DNA from: Rostratula benghalensis
Lineage: Eukaryota; Chordata; Aves; Charadriiformes; Rostratulidae
DNA: 64,000 nucleotides
NCBI GenBank assembly: GCA_013399305.1
Contig: VXAI01000190.1
Span: 62,001 to 126,000 of the forward strand
Direction of reading: 5' to 3'
The notes under the pieces were generated by a model. That model did no database searches and was not told the origin of the DNA. It saw only the letters and a program-made list of their open reading frames with translations. The position numbers and the translations under genes are program-made. Within the stretch, counting starts at the first letter, position 1, and each line of letters opens with the position of its first letter. Shown one piece after another: positions 1-12,550 of the stretch.

Positions 1-106
1 ATCTGAACATGGTCCTGAACAACCAGCTTCAGGTGGCTCTGTTTGAGCAGGGAGGGTTGGACCAGATGACTTCTAGAGGTTCTTTCCAACCCCAACCATT
101 CTGTCA
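1..106 (+). mobile_element. CR1 LINE 3' end, cut by the window edge
   Basis: The stretch carries the ending typical of avian CR1: a tttgagcagggagggttgga block, an agatgac block, then ttctttccaaccccaaccat and a single attctgt unit. It is a 3' UTR only, with no coding sequence. The gagcaggg...gacttctagagg form resembles CR1 groups whose tail reads attctgtg rather than attctatg. The 5' part lies outside the window or was never inserted, since CR1 copies are usually 5' truncated. Confidence 0.85.
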
Positions 107-3100
107 ACATAATTACACAAAAAAGTTTTGCTTTTCTTCTACCTGTTGTTGACTTAACTTAGTTTGATAAGAGTAAAACGTCAAGAAAATATTTCAAACA
201 TTGTGTTGGGCAAAATTATTAAAGTTTGAAAAGAATCTGGGGTAAGGGAAGGAAGCATTTTGGAAACCACATTCTATACACTAGAAAAAGATTATTTTTT
301 TTCACTGATTAAACATCTGGAAAATGGATGGTGGATACTGGGCTAAAAAAACCCAAACAAATGCACGCTTCCTTAACAGAACTCTCTGGGACTCTGTAAA
401 GAAGATTTCTTGTTCAGAAAGTTTACAAATTGCAATTTGACTAGTATAATGATTTTTGGAGTGATGCCTCACATAGATACTTGTCATTTGCTGAGTGCTG
501 TATAGCTGGCTACTGTTGATGTATTTTTTTTTCTGCTGTTCTGTCAAACATTCTTGTGAAACAGATGCTCATTCATGCTCCTCTTTCAGGAGGCTTTATT
601 TCTAAATAGCTAAGCAGTGGGAGGTAAAGATTATGCAGAGACATTCCAGTAATTTTTGGAGAATGTAACTCTATTGCCAGGCAGATTCAAAAAGATTCAA
701 AATGAGCCATCTGTGAAAAGAGTATTTTATTTTTTTTATCTTTTGTCACATTAAGAAAGTTGAAGATAGCAGTTTTCCTCCATAAAACAGGTTATCTATT
801 AGCTTTAATCATTCTGTATCTTTATTTTTAATATACTACTAGGAAATAATCTTAACCTCAGAAGATAAACAAGAAATTAGAGTTTCTATAACTAAAGGAA
901 TTTGGCAAAATATATATTGGCATTTTTTGTCATTATTATGAAGCTGGAGAGTTGTTTTGCATAAAGTGTATTTCAGTGATAATCTCTGTGTACTTAGATT
1001 ATTTGAAAAATATACCATAACTTAAAAAAAACCACCTATTTTTCAGATTGTGTCAAAGACAGCAGAGTCTACTCTTATCTTTCTCCCTCATTGATCTGTT
1101 TTCTTTCACCAGTTTTTCAAACCTGAATAAAAATTACATCTTTACATCTATATCAGGTTTGCAACAGTTCAAACCTGCAGAAGATGCACATGTACAATCA
1201 TGTGTATTAAAATGTGCAGATGGACTCAGCAATATAATGTAAATATCATTAGTGCAAGATGAATGCACAAATCCCAACATCCAATTTTCATTTCAATAAC
1301 TATTTGGGAAAACCCCTACTCTAGCTTTACAAAAAACCCACTGATTCAGATCCTTTTACCTTCTTAACAGTATCAATTGACACTGGCTCATAGTTAAATA
1401 TCAACATTTAGGAATAAGCAGTCAAATTAATGATTGGATACACAATAATATTTTTGTATTCTGTATTTTAGATAACTCTCACACGGAAACTTACCAAAAT
1501 TAATTTTCTTCTGCAGGAGATTCCAAAATTCTGCAAAATATTTGCATACATGGTTGAGATTAGGAGGGGGTGTTAAGCCTGTCTGGAATGATTAATGAGA
1601 AAAAAAAGTTTGAAAAAAAAAGAAAACAAGTGAGTTAGTAATAAACTTGTGAAAATCAGCTTGCCATGGCTCTCCTACATTAAATGTACTAAAAACATGA
1701 CAGAAAAACTTCTTTAAAGTGTTGATTTATGGAGGTATAATGTTTAGGAGATCTGAAATGTATTTTCAAAACCTCATTTTTAGCGCTCATTACAATATGA
1801 CTTTATTTTACATGCACTTCCATGAAACATGCTTGGATTATAATTTTTCATTCAGCCATGAATGAATGAAACCAATCAGAACTATTTTGGAGTTAGCAAT
1901 CCTAGGTGACAACAGTAAATAGCACTAAATTTTGTATCCATCTCACAGACTGAATTGGTTCCACAATGCTGTCATTATCTGAAGAGGCACAAAGCATCCA
2001 AAGGAGGAATACGCTTTTCATTTGTATGTATGAAATAACTATAGTATGTGAAAGAACCTGATGATTATATCACCTGGGGGAATGAGGGAACTCACCATTT
2101 GAGAAAATGACTCCATTATCGGTCCAGTTCATTAAAAAAACATATTCTCTCTCTGTCTTTTGTGGTGATGTTTTAATGCAGAAATGAAACCTTGTAAATC
2201 AAGAGATTTATCTTTTGAATTTACTATGCATTTTTCATTTGCATTTAAATTAAAGTGTAAACATTTGCTGTGTTGCCTGTAATACACAAAGGAGTTGAGC
2301 TCTGAAGCTATTTCTTTTTTTGCTTGTTTTCTTTATCCTTAGTGAATTTACTATTCAGGGGCTGTATCTATACTGTGGTCTAGGCCTATACAACCTGTGA
2401 TGTAGTGGATCACAGACCAGGGCAATTCATCCCAACACTGATAACAATTGGATGTTGAAACTGGTTCTCTAAATCAAGTTCCCACTTTCTAGTCTCACAT
2501 TTTTACATCACAAAATGCTTCTTCACAACTGGTACTGGCCTCACAGTGTAGGTGAGGTGACAATCACCATACTCTTCATTTGCAATCTTGGAGCAGAAGT
2601 TTAAATCAAGCTGGTTTAACACTTGGCTTAACACCAGCTCAACATTCCCCCAACTTCTATCACAGTCATTGAAGTGATACTGTGACATGTCTAAGAAAGT
2701 ATTTTGCAGGCCACAAAAGCTATGATTTGTATGGGACACTGATGCGGGGTGGTTTAACAATGGATTAATTGATCAGAAGAATAAGAAAAAACAATATAAA
2801 AACAATAACTGAGCCCTAGGCACCATCTCCAGTGAAGTCATCAAAGAACATTTGATCTAATGTAAGTATTATCAAAATAATAATATTTTGATATTATTAT
2901 CAAATTAATACTAGCATGATCAAAGAGAAAGATGTTTGGTTATGAAAACAAAGAGGTTTTCTTAAGGCACTGTGATCTATTAACTGGGATATATGGTAAG
3001 AATTTCAGCTTCCCTACAAAAGAATGTAGGAAGCCTTATTTTGATTATAAGACAGTTTTTGGAGACATAACTCAAAATTTTCAGAGCCTTCAGATTTATA

Positions 3101-6100
3101 CATGGAACTTACTACCACCAAGGTGGATTTCACTGATGCCTTGAATGAGTTCTCAGCCTGGCAACTTTTATTAGCCCAGTCCATGGTTAGCAATATCACT
3201 TTTTTCCATATTGGATGCACTGCTTGGCAGAGCGTGTGTGGCTATGGCATCGATCTTAGCATCTCTTAGTAAGTGTCTGATCTTAATATCCACTTTAGTG
3301 GTAATCTCACCATTATTTTCCAACACCACAAGCCATTTCAGGTCTGAAGACTGTTATGATATCTGTTTCCCAACACACCTTTTAAATCCAGCTGTACACT
3401 CTTTTAGAAAACAGCTCAGATGGAAGGCACTAAAATACCAGAGATATACCAGTAATGTTTTCCTGCATTGAAGGGTGAATTCTATCATGTATAAGTAAGA
3501 GGATCTGCTTGAAAATCCTCATAGAAAATGTTCTGCTTTTGACTGATTTCTCTCAAAGTTAAAGGGTTGACTTTTTTCTTCTTTTCTCTCTGATTTAGCA
3601 GCTGGGGAGTGTAACAAAGATATCATTGACTCCCTAAAAATGCATTTCATTCCTATAGAGTCTCTCTTTCTCCCATGACAATTTTGGAGTATATACGTAC
3701 AAAACACTTGAAGTTTACAGCATAGTAGAAAACACACAAGCAAAAAGGTATTTTTGTTGGGATGATAGTTGTAGGATAAAGCAGCAGAGGAACTATTTGT
3801 GCAGACTGACAGATAGATAACTCTTAGCAACAACAGTTGCTTTATTTTCCACCTATTACTTGATTAATCTGTTCATATGTAGGACTCTTGTCATCTATAA
3901 TCCCCAACAGACTCATTCTTTTAAACATGCACCTACCTGTTTCTCTTCCTTAAGTGAAATATTTGGGACTCATAACTGAAAAATCTTTTCCTATTCATAC
4001 TCCTTTTATACTTGTGAATGTCATTAGCTTTGGCTAGATATTTTGCAGCTCATGAAAATAAGATCAAAACTTGCAATCATATGGATAGGCACTTAGGATT
4101 GAAACATGGGACCAGTAAATTCAGTTTTCTACTATCACAGAGTGGTCTAAAGCTCACAGAGCATAAGTTCTTCATGTCCTGATACATTTTCTGCCTGAAA
4201 GCACTGACATTGCTGTCATGCATTACAAAGAGTTGCAACCATGAGGAGATAAGTAGAGTTAAGTCTCAGATATGTGATTTGGTTCAGCTGAGCTGTACTA
4301 GCTTGTTAGTTGGCCATGTAACACACATGGAAGCATAAAATCTCAGTTAAAGGAGTTTAAGGGAAAATGCTAGCCCTGCAACTGCAGTGGCTGAATGGAG
4401 AGCATGCAGCTTGTCACCTTCCCCCAGGGGACACATGGCAATTCTACTGATTTGTGGTAACTGGATTAGGCATTTGTCTCAACAGGGAGTCTTCAAGTAT
4501 TTCAGCTGCTCTGATTCTACTTCAATAATCACACAAGTTGTTGCTGCTGGGAAATATACAGTGCTGGGGAGATATCCATTGAAAACTGAAAGAAAACACT
4601 TGCTGCTGTCACTAAGCACCTCAAATGCCACTTATGCCAGTGTTTTATAACAGACCACATCGAAGATACCCTGTGCTGACTGCAAACAAAACCATGTGAC
4701 AGAAAGGAATGGCAGCTTGGGATGTCTGACTGGGCTTTAAAATATTCCAAAGCTATAGGATTATTTTCCATATAATCAAGTAACTCCTTTTCTAAAATGA
4801 TCTCAAACATCATAAAAGTCTGTATGCAAATAGACAGCAACCAAGCAATCAAAATCTTCATGGAAAACATGTCCTAGGTTTTTGAGGGATGCTACTGGAG
4901 GCAACGATATAAATGAGAAGAATTTGCAATTTCCTGTGAAATTCAGTAACTAGGAGAGTCCTAACTCCCATGGGACATTGAAAATTTAGGTATTAATTCC
5001 TTGTGAAAGGCAAATTCTTCCATATTTATTTGTTTACTCCATTGAAATGGGAACAGTGAATAGATTTCTGACAAAGGAACCGTTAGACCATTTGCTTGTT
5101 TTAGTGCTGTGCTGCCCAGCATTGCATCTAATGTTGCATCTGGAACACTAATGCAATAATTCCATGTTAATTTGGATCTTTATTAGGTTATGTTATACCT
5201 TTATAGTGTATAAATCATTACTTATCTTGGTAGGCCATGCGTCAGGTAGCGGGCAAAATAGACAATGGAAAAATGCTTATAGGTCATTATCAGTGAAAAA
5301 TGGGATAGATTTATTGATGGTAAAAACTGGCTACTCCATCTTCATAAGACTTCAGAAGACTGCTGCATAGCTCTGTCTAACCTCACGTTTTCAAGAGTTC
5401 ATAACAACAAAGTGTCTTATTTTTTGCTTTTGAAATTGCTCTGGGGATCTTCAAAATTTCATTGTCAATGTGGTTGTTCATCAAGACTGGATCCATAGAG
5501 ATTTGCATTGAAAAGATAAGCCATCTAAATTAGATCTCTGCAAAGTTTACTGCGTATTTTCTTGCTTAAACCTGTACCTTAAGACCTAAAAAGCATTGAT
5601 TTTGTTCTGGTTCAGTGTCCTATCTAATATTGAGGGAATTCATTTGATGTGAGAGACGAATAGTGTTTTAATACTAACTAGTATTTCATACTAATGTTTT
5701 TTATTTTTTGTTTATATTAGTATATTTCTTGTTAGTGCATTTTATGTTTTGCTCACATGTTGTTGGAAATTTCATAATCATTGCCACCACCATTTTAGTG
5801 GAAACTAGAATAAAGCAGAGACACATTTAATCCAGGAGCAGATGTGGAAACTAGAATATTTTGAAAAAATAAAAAGAATTGGCAACGAATAAAATAGGAA
5901 GTGTCAAATGAATTGATACGTGAATATTGTATAGCACATACATGTAAAATGTGGATAATGTCTCACTATCATAAGTAAAATAATATATACACATGCAGGA
6001 ATATCCACACCCAGACTACACTATTCTTTCATCTGTCATTACTTAGGACAACAATCCACCTGTGTTACAACAATAAGAGAATTATAAATCCTTTTTTTAA

Positions 6101-8924
6101 TTTCCTTGAAGCAGCAGGAATGCTTAGTCCTCAGGTCCTACTGAAAATCACGCAAGGCTTTTGAGGGCAAAAGGATGCAGAGATCTTAGCATTTCATAGT
6201 GTTTCAGCTGATAAACTTGACTAATAAAATGCAGATAAGACTTTTAGAGTATCCTATTTGCTTCTTGAAAATAAGCTCACTGAAAAGCATTTTTCACTCT
6301 TATTGTTATGAGCACTTCTGTTTGTAAATTACATTCACTACCAGTATTCAAAATAATAATTTTAAAGGAGCACACCTATAAAGCAATAATGTTAATTAAT
6401 TAATAGAATTAAACACAGTACATTCTTGTAGACATTTCCTCAAACTGGTATTCTGTTTATTAGTTTTTCACTGATAATTGTTTGAGCTTAGTGACATAGA
6501 CTTACATTTTGGAATTTAAAGTAGTATAATACTTGTCTGTACAATAGGTAACTGCTTTACATGTGTCTTGAAACTGATGGCTGCAATATTAATTTGATAA
6601 CATTCAGACACAACTACACAGTGGAAGTATACAGTGCACAGATGAAGTACAGAAATATGCAAATATAAATACAAGCTGTTTTAGGAAACGGGGTTGTTGT
6701 TATTGCTTTACTTGGATAAATAAATAAATTCACTGAGTATTTTTTTCAGTTGTTTTGAAACAATGTTCATTTTGTCATGTTCTTTCTCACAGGAGCCATT
6801 AAAGATCCCCAAAGAGCAGAAGCAGAGATTCAAGGGTGCTTAGGAAAAGATATTTTAACAGATATTGACGATAATTATTTACTATGCCACAGATTGTCTA
6901 AACCCCTACACTCCCATTGGAATTGCCATATACAATGGAAGCACAAAGGCTGGTTTCTAAGGGAAAATTTGCAAAGCTTACTATACATACATAAGGTATT
7001 AGAGGAGTTCTATTTGTGAAGAATCTCAGACATTCAAACCAAACCTGAGGGAAAACCAGAGATCAGGAGAAGGAACACAACCAGGTATTGATTCTTTTTC
7101 TCCTGGTGAGAAGTCTACTTAATTTCAAGCAATACCTCCCTGCTCTTTGCTGAAGGTCTATGTAGAGTAGATTAATTTCTGTCTTCTTTCCTGAAGGTTT
7201 TATCTTAAGTCTGTTAGCAGCAATTTGCTAGTCCAAAGGAAATTAGCTCTACACTGCTAATGCTCTACAAATAAGAAATCAATAATAATTACTTCGCAGA
7301 TAAAAAGAATTAGATTGGCAACTGTTGAAACTTTTCATTTGCCATGTTAATGTAGCAAAATTAATAAAGTTATAGTCAAATAAATAATTGCAACACAAAA
7401 TATAGTAGATTAATTCTAAATGGTTGAAACTGAGAGACCATAGGTTAAACTTGGTATCATTTACATGTTACTCATTGTTGGGATGAAACTAAGAGCTTAT
7501 CTGTTAAATCACTTGAAAATATCAGCAGAAACCCTGGATGCCAGTAATTTTGCTGCAAAAACTGGACGGGAACCTCTGGCATATCTTCAAAAGAATCATA
7601 GTTTTATTCATCTTTGTAATTGGCTTCAGACAGAAGAACTGATTTATGATATTTGATACTGTCTCCCAGCACAATGAAACTGCCTTTATGCATATTTCCA
7701 GCAGAGGAAATTTTCAGTCTAAATTATGAGCCTGACAGAAAGAAGGGAATGATGAATATGAGTGAACGTGTCATGGTAGTGATTTTAAGGAAAGATGGAC
7801 CTACCAACTCACAGCACATAGGAGGAATGAATGCAGATGGGTAGAGGTAGAGTGCAACATAAGATAGGGAAGAAGGAAAAATGAAACACATCATACTCCC
7901 TCATGCATATGGACTTTTATTCTGTGAGAAAAGGCAATATTCAACTCAATTTCCTCAAGGGAATTAACAATAATCATGAAGAAAAAAAGATTATTGCGAC
8001 AAATAGAATAGGAAACACACATGAAACTGCTGGTATGCGGAGTGAGGAGAGAGTAAGAGTAGGAGGGGGCAGAGAAAGATCTGTCAAATTTAAGTCTCTA
8101 ACATGAGTGGTGTGCTCAGCCTATCACAGCATTAACGTGATCCTGGCTTCTGTGCAGTGCTCTCCAATGTGGAGAAATTCTTCATCATCACACTTAATCT
8201 TCCTGACCCTCTTACTCTAATATCCTTTGGGGCTGATGGACTGTATAATTTTTCCAACTTGAGTCTTTTGTTATGTTAACTGAAGAAATTAATATGTTTA
8301 GCTACATTTCATGAAAGCAAGATATTTTTTCAGAATTAGGGTGAGAGCAATAAATATTAAAACTTACTTATATTGCTGGTTTTAAAAGGGGATCCAAATT
8401 TTATAGGACTAAGGGATGACCATCATCTGCCAGTCAAGGTTTATGAGGAATTCAGCTGTGTGAATAACACCCTAAATGAAAATAGAAGTCACTTAGCAGT
8501 TTTAAACATAAGATGAATACTGTAATACTGAAAGCAAAAAAAATTTAGAAGTATAACTTAATCAGATATGACAACTTCTTTTCAAAATTAGAACAATATC
8601 TGTACATTATAGGTAATCTAAAAGAAAGTGAACTTTGATCATGTCCACATTTTTTGCATATATATTTTATTCCAGAAAAAGGCAGTTGTAAAAATGAACA
8701 GAATGTTCCTATCCCCACTAACTTACCTGCTGATTTTTTTTTCCTATTGATGGCCACTTGAGAATTTTCTTTAAAATGGAAGAATCAATTCATAAGTGAT
8801 GAGGGGAAGCAGGACTTATTACACTGTGTTTTAAGTGTCCACTTATTTTAAGGGTGATGTCTGCTTAAAATCAATGAGCAAGTGGTACAGAACAGTTTAA
8901 TATATGGCCCTTGGGATCTGGATT
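107..8924. other. Unique AT-rich non-coding DNA
   Basis: No gene or recognisable repeat was found across about 8.8 kb. The open frames are short (at most about 113 codons), overlap on both strands and show no domain I recognise. Only minor low-complexity pieces occur, such as A runs near 1595-1620 and an AT-rich hairpin at 2871-2892. Unidentified old repeats or single exons could be hidden here; only a database search would show them. Confidence 0.6.
2871..2892. repeat. Small AT-rich inverted repeat
   Basis: Arms atcaaaat (2871-2878) and attttgat (2885-2892) are exact reverse complements around a 6-nt loop. A further tattattatcaaa stretch follows directly. In sequence this AT-rich the structure is probably incidental. 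Confidence 0.5.
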
Positions 8925-9310
8925 GGATTGGAGCTTTGTGCAGAGAGGTCATTTAAACTCCAATCCACACTGGGAAATTTATCTGGTGCTTTCAGTGCAT
9001 GTCAGCAATGCGTGGTGCCGAACTGCCTGAAACGCCAAATGTGAAAAGGCTTCAATCATATTCAGTGCCGCTTCAGAGACCGAAGCTGAACATTATGCTG
9101 ACTCTGCTACACAGCTTTATGGAGCTTTTGTACCTTTGCAGAATTGTTAACACCCGGAATATCATCATTAATAAAAGAGAACCCGTTGCGGGAACTGACC
9201 ACAGTCATCTTTACCTTCGTGTTTGTGAAAGAATTTCAGGTGGCTGTTGGTTAAAAGGAGCTTCCATAAGAAGGAAGCTGAAGTCCCACAGCTTGGATTT
9301 GTGATTTTCC
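8925..9310. other. Candidate conserved non-coding element, CpG-containing
   Basis: This block stands out from the AT-rich, CpG-poor surroundings. It keeps about ten CpGs within roughly 250 bp (in contexts such as tgcgtggtgccgaac, gtgccgcttc, agaccgaagc, acacccggaa and cccgttgcggg). It opens with an inverted repeat: ggattggag near 8928 and ctccaatcc near 8959. A 101-codon open frame (8999-9304, plus) lies inside but resembles no family I know and has no visible splice or promoter context. A conserved enhancer or non-coding RNA is plausible, as is a decayed unknown repeat. This is an inference from composition only. Confidence 0.3.
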
Positions 9311-11616
9311 CATAGCTGACTGCATGGTTAGGTATTTGTTGCTTGCTTTACATGCTGTTTTCTCCTGGAGAAGCCAAGATTGCATCTTGCTATTGTTCGG
9401 ATGGTTCATCAAAAGTGACTAAACTCTTTTCACCTCCTTGCAGTATGGGAACCTGTGAAAAATAACTCTTTTAATTGTGCATATTTTAAAAATGTGAATT
9501 CCTTTGCATTCTTGCAAGCAATTCCCCAACCCTATTTGTGCATCAGCTGCAAGGTGTGCTTCAGAAAAGAAGGAATGAAGGAGACATGTTTTATAACCAT
9601 GTCTTGTGGATCTAAGGCATGACATAAGAGAATATAGTTTGAATTATTGTGTCTTCCCATCCAAAGCAAAAAAAAAAAAAAAAAGGAGTAAAAAAGGAGT
9701 TTATATTCAAGTGAATAAAAACTTGATATTATTACAAATTCAAACTCCATCTTCCATACTCAGTCAGACACCAAGCACACAAGTTCTGAAATAACTTATT
9801 TATGTAGTCAATTGAAACTACTGAAGATACTGATAGAATATGAAACTGTGAAAGAATTTCCCTACTTAAACTAAATTTCATTGCCACTTAGAAATACAAA
9901 ATTTCAAAAATTCTCACTGAAAATCCCATGATCTTTGAAAAACAACAGAAGACGTCCTGCTGTTTGAAAGTGTCATCATCACTCAGTGTCTTTAGAAATT
10001 GGGCCACAAAATTATTTTCCTGTGAATAAAAAAACAAGTATGTATGGCTATCAACCTTGCTTTCATCTCATCTCTGTTACTTTAGTTTCTGAAATAATAT
10101 CTGGAAAGTCATCAAAATAGGTACTTTAAGGTAATTGAAAAATTGAAGATAAATTGTATTTGTTGCTTGGCAAAAATCTGCATTTCTAAAGGTAATTTAG
10201 AAATAGGTCTCAGTATGGAGGTATTATATGATGTACAACACAGTGACAACATCCTAAATTGTTAATGATTATATCTATTTTTTTTCTAATTAATTATCTA
10301 ATCTGAAGTAATAAGTTCTTAAATTATTTTCATGTGTCAGCTGGTAAATCTAAGCAAGGCTTGTAGTTCTTATTTGGAGGAAACTCTGATTCTCCTCATA
10401 CTCTGCACTTTTTTAGCCTGAAGATCTCCCCCAGGAATCTTGGTAGCTGGAGAAATAATGGCTGTATATTAAATTCAGAAACTAAACATCCCTCACTTTG
10501 CAATAAAATTGTGCTACACAGTACCCAAAGTTTCTGTACTGTTTATGAATCCATCAATTGATCAATAAATAAATCTAATGACTGTCAGAGGTACGTGCAA
10601 CTATTTATTTGATTTTTGAACTAACAGACACAGAAGTCATTAATGTAGTACTAAGAATTTATTGTTCATCTTTTTGCTGAGCAATGTGGAATGCATTCCT
10701 TAGCTATTCTTATTCAAAGGCATGCAGACATCTAAAGGTCATAATCAAACTAAGTAGTCCCTATTCAATGTGTCTAGATTATATTATTTTTTTCTGAATG
10801 TGTCTTAATACAGTTTTCTGATAACAAATCAGTAGTATTTTTGTTGAATAATTAAAATTATAAAAGCAAACTGCAATTTAGGAACAATACCTTCCACTGG
10901 TTATACTGTAGATCAAGTTTGACAAGGTCCTAGAAAATGTTATCAAATATTACTGTGTAATTATTTTCCAAACACAGTGGAGGTTTTAGAATAGTTCTTT
11001 AAGGATTCATTGAGAGAAATATAAGGAATGTATTACAACAGCAATTTGTATATCAGTGTTAATTCCTTCAGAAAATCTTTTCATAATGAAAAATTCTTTC
11101 TGATTTGTATCAGTAGAGAAGCTTAGGTTTTTATAGAAAAATGAGGACTTTCTTGCAACATGTTAGCACAGAGTTCTATAATGGAAGTAGTTCCCTCTGT
11201 GAATAAAACAAATAAAAAAATAATACTACAGCTCAATCTAACTACATGGGTGGTCCTGTGGCCAACCGGGAGCTTAGAATTTGGATCTTGGAGTTTGGAA
11301 CAGATGTTTTCTAGAAATCCCATACAATCTAAAACATCTTATGAATTGATTGCAAATTTTAGGCAGAATCTCTGTCTTGCTCTGTGTGTGTTTCAGAATT
11401 TAGGAAAAGGTAGTTCTGCAAAACTTTTTGCTAACAGTATTTCTTTTTTGCTGCTGCTGCTAGGTTTTGTGTTTGTTGCCCAATGGACTTCTGTGAGTGC
11501 CTTGCCCAGGTTTAGTCACTGTCTTGAGGGTTAACTCACAGCAGGGATGATTAAGTCTTGAAAAAGCAGAATTTGAGACAGTGTCATATCTTGAACCAAC
11601 TTTCAGGCACATTATG
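9311..11616. other. Unique AT-rich non-coding DNA
   Basis: No gene or mobile element was recognised. It contains an A17 run at 9668-9684 and a homeobox-motif-like AT-rich stretch around 10540-10660 (tcaattgatcaataaataaa, tgactgtcag) that could be regulatory but is unproven. The frame at 11160-11534 is treated as chance. Confidence 0.6.
9668..9684 (+). repeat. A17 homopolymer run
   Basis: Seventeen consecutive A bases, followed by two ggagt units separated by A runs. No element that would own this as a poly(A) tail can be recognised upstream. Confidence 0.9.
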
Positions 11617-11645
11617 ATTGAATCATAGAGTGGTTTGGAACAGTT
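11617..11645 (-). mobile_element. Very short CR1 3' tip
   Basis: The string gaatcatagagtggtttgg is the reverse complement of the usual CR1 terminus (ccaaaccattctatgattc) with one change. Similarity fades beyond about 30 bp, so this is either a heavily truncated copy or the surviving end of an old one. Confidence 0.5.
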
Positions 11646-11881
11646 ATCTGACATTAAACACATACTAATCAAGAGCTATCTAGTACTAGCTCCCACCTAC
11701 TCGATACAAATGTCACTCTTAAGGGACATTTTCTACGTCACTTTTTTAATACAGAAAAGCTTTCCATATTAACTTTTATGGCAAGTAAACTCACAAAACT
11801 GTAATAGAGCATATGTGCCCTCTGAGGATCCAAGAAAATAATTGACTTTGCTCTGTGGGTAAAAGCACACGAGTGCTTAGC

Positions 11882-11926
11882 ACCAGCTCAGGATTATATT
11901 ACCAGCTCAGGATTATATTACCAGCT
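11882..11926 (+). repeat. 19-bp tandem repeat, about 2.4 copies
   Basis: The unit accagctcaggattatatt occurs exactly at 11882-11900 and 11901-11919, and a third partial copy (accagct) runs to 11926. The two full units are identical, so the expansion is young or still variable. Confidence 0.95.
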
Positions 11927-12032
11927 GAAAGACGTGAACAGGGACTCAGCCAGCAGCAATGGGTAGTTGCAGATGCCTGGTGAATGCAGCATTAGAGAAA
12001 TGGAAACCTCCCGGGTTCAATAGCTGTAAAAT

Positions 12033-12076
12033 CAAAAGACAACGGCACCCACACTCGTTAGGGCTGTTGTCTTTGG
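12033..12076. other. Perfectible 14-bp hairpin with a 16-nt loop
   Basis: The left arm caaaagacaacggc (12033-12046) pairs with gctgttgtctttgg (12063-12076). There are twelve Watson-Crick pairs, one G-U and one mismatch. The loop at 12047-12062 is GC-richer than the surroundings. The stem is short for a microRNA precursor. It could be a transposon remnant or chance. Confidence 0.4.
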
Positions 12077-12550
12077 CTGGGGACTTTCCATGATATAAAA
12101 TGGAAAACAAAAATCTTTAAAAGACAGTTGAAACAGTTCCAGATCTTGTTTATTCTCTGTTTCTGAGAAGTATAAATCAACTTAAGGAAGCAGAGCATAT
12201 AAGAATTTTTCTTAAAACCAAAGGCTTTTTTCCAGAGACCAATATGCCTCCAGGAATCACCTTCCCTAAAACTAAACAGAGAGTTTTGCTTAATCATTCT
12301 GACCTTCTACAGATTTAGTTTCTACTTACATACATACATTGTATTTCAAAGACTTTTCCATGCTTGGGCTGATAAGAGTGGAGACCTGCCTAGCACATGG
12401 TGTTTGTCCCCCATACGTGACTAAGATTAATGGGTGCATGGTATCATGGAAAGCTTGGTTTTATTAGTAGGAAAGAAATATCTTTGCAGTATTATGCAGA
12501 TCCTTGCTAGAAATTTTATTGTGTATTTTGAGTATCACAGCCATTCTGTG

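Larger units (their letters stand above)
11646..12550. other. Non-coding spacer with a small tandem repeat and a hairpin
   Basis: No gene is seen. It holds the 19-bp tandem repeat at 11882 and the short hairpin at 12033, listed separately. The rest is unremarkable. Confidence 0.6.

Noticed and set aside
5655..5725. Palindromic AT-rich words (aatactaactagtatt, and atactaat with attagtat)
   Set aside because: The arms are short (8 bp or less) and the sequence is strongly AT-rich, so chance is sufficient.
11160..11534. 124-codon plus-strand open frame
   Set aside because: No domain, low-complexity leucine run near its end, and an opposing frame on the minus strand. Treated as chance.
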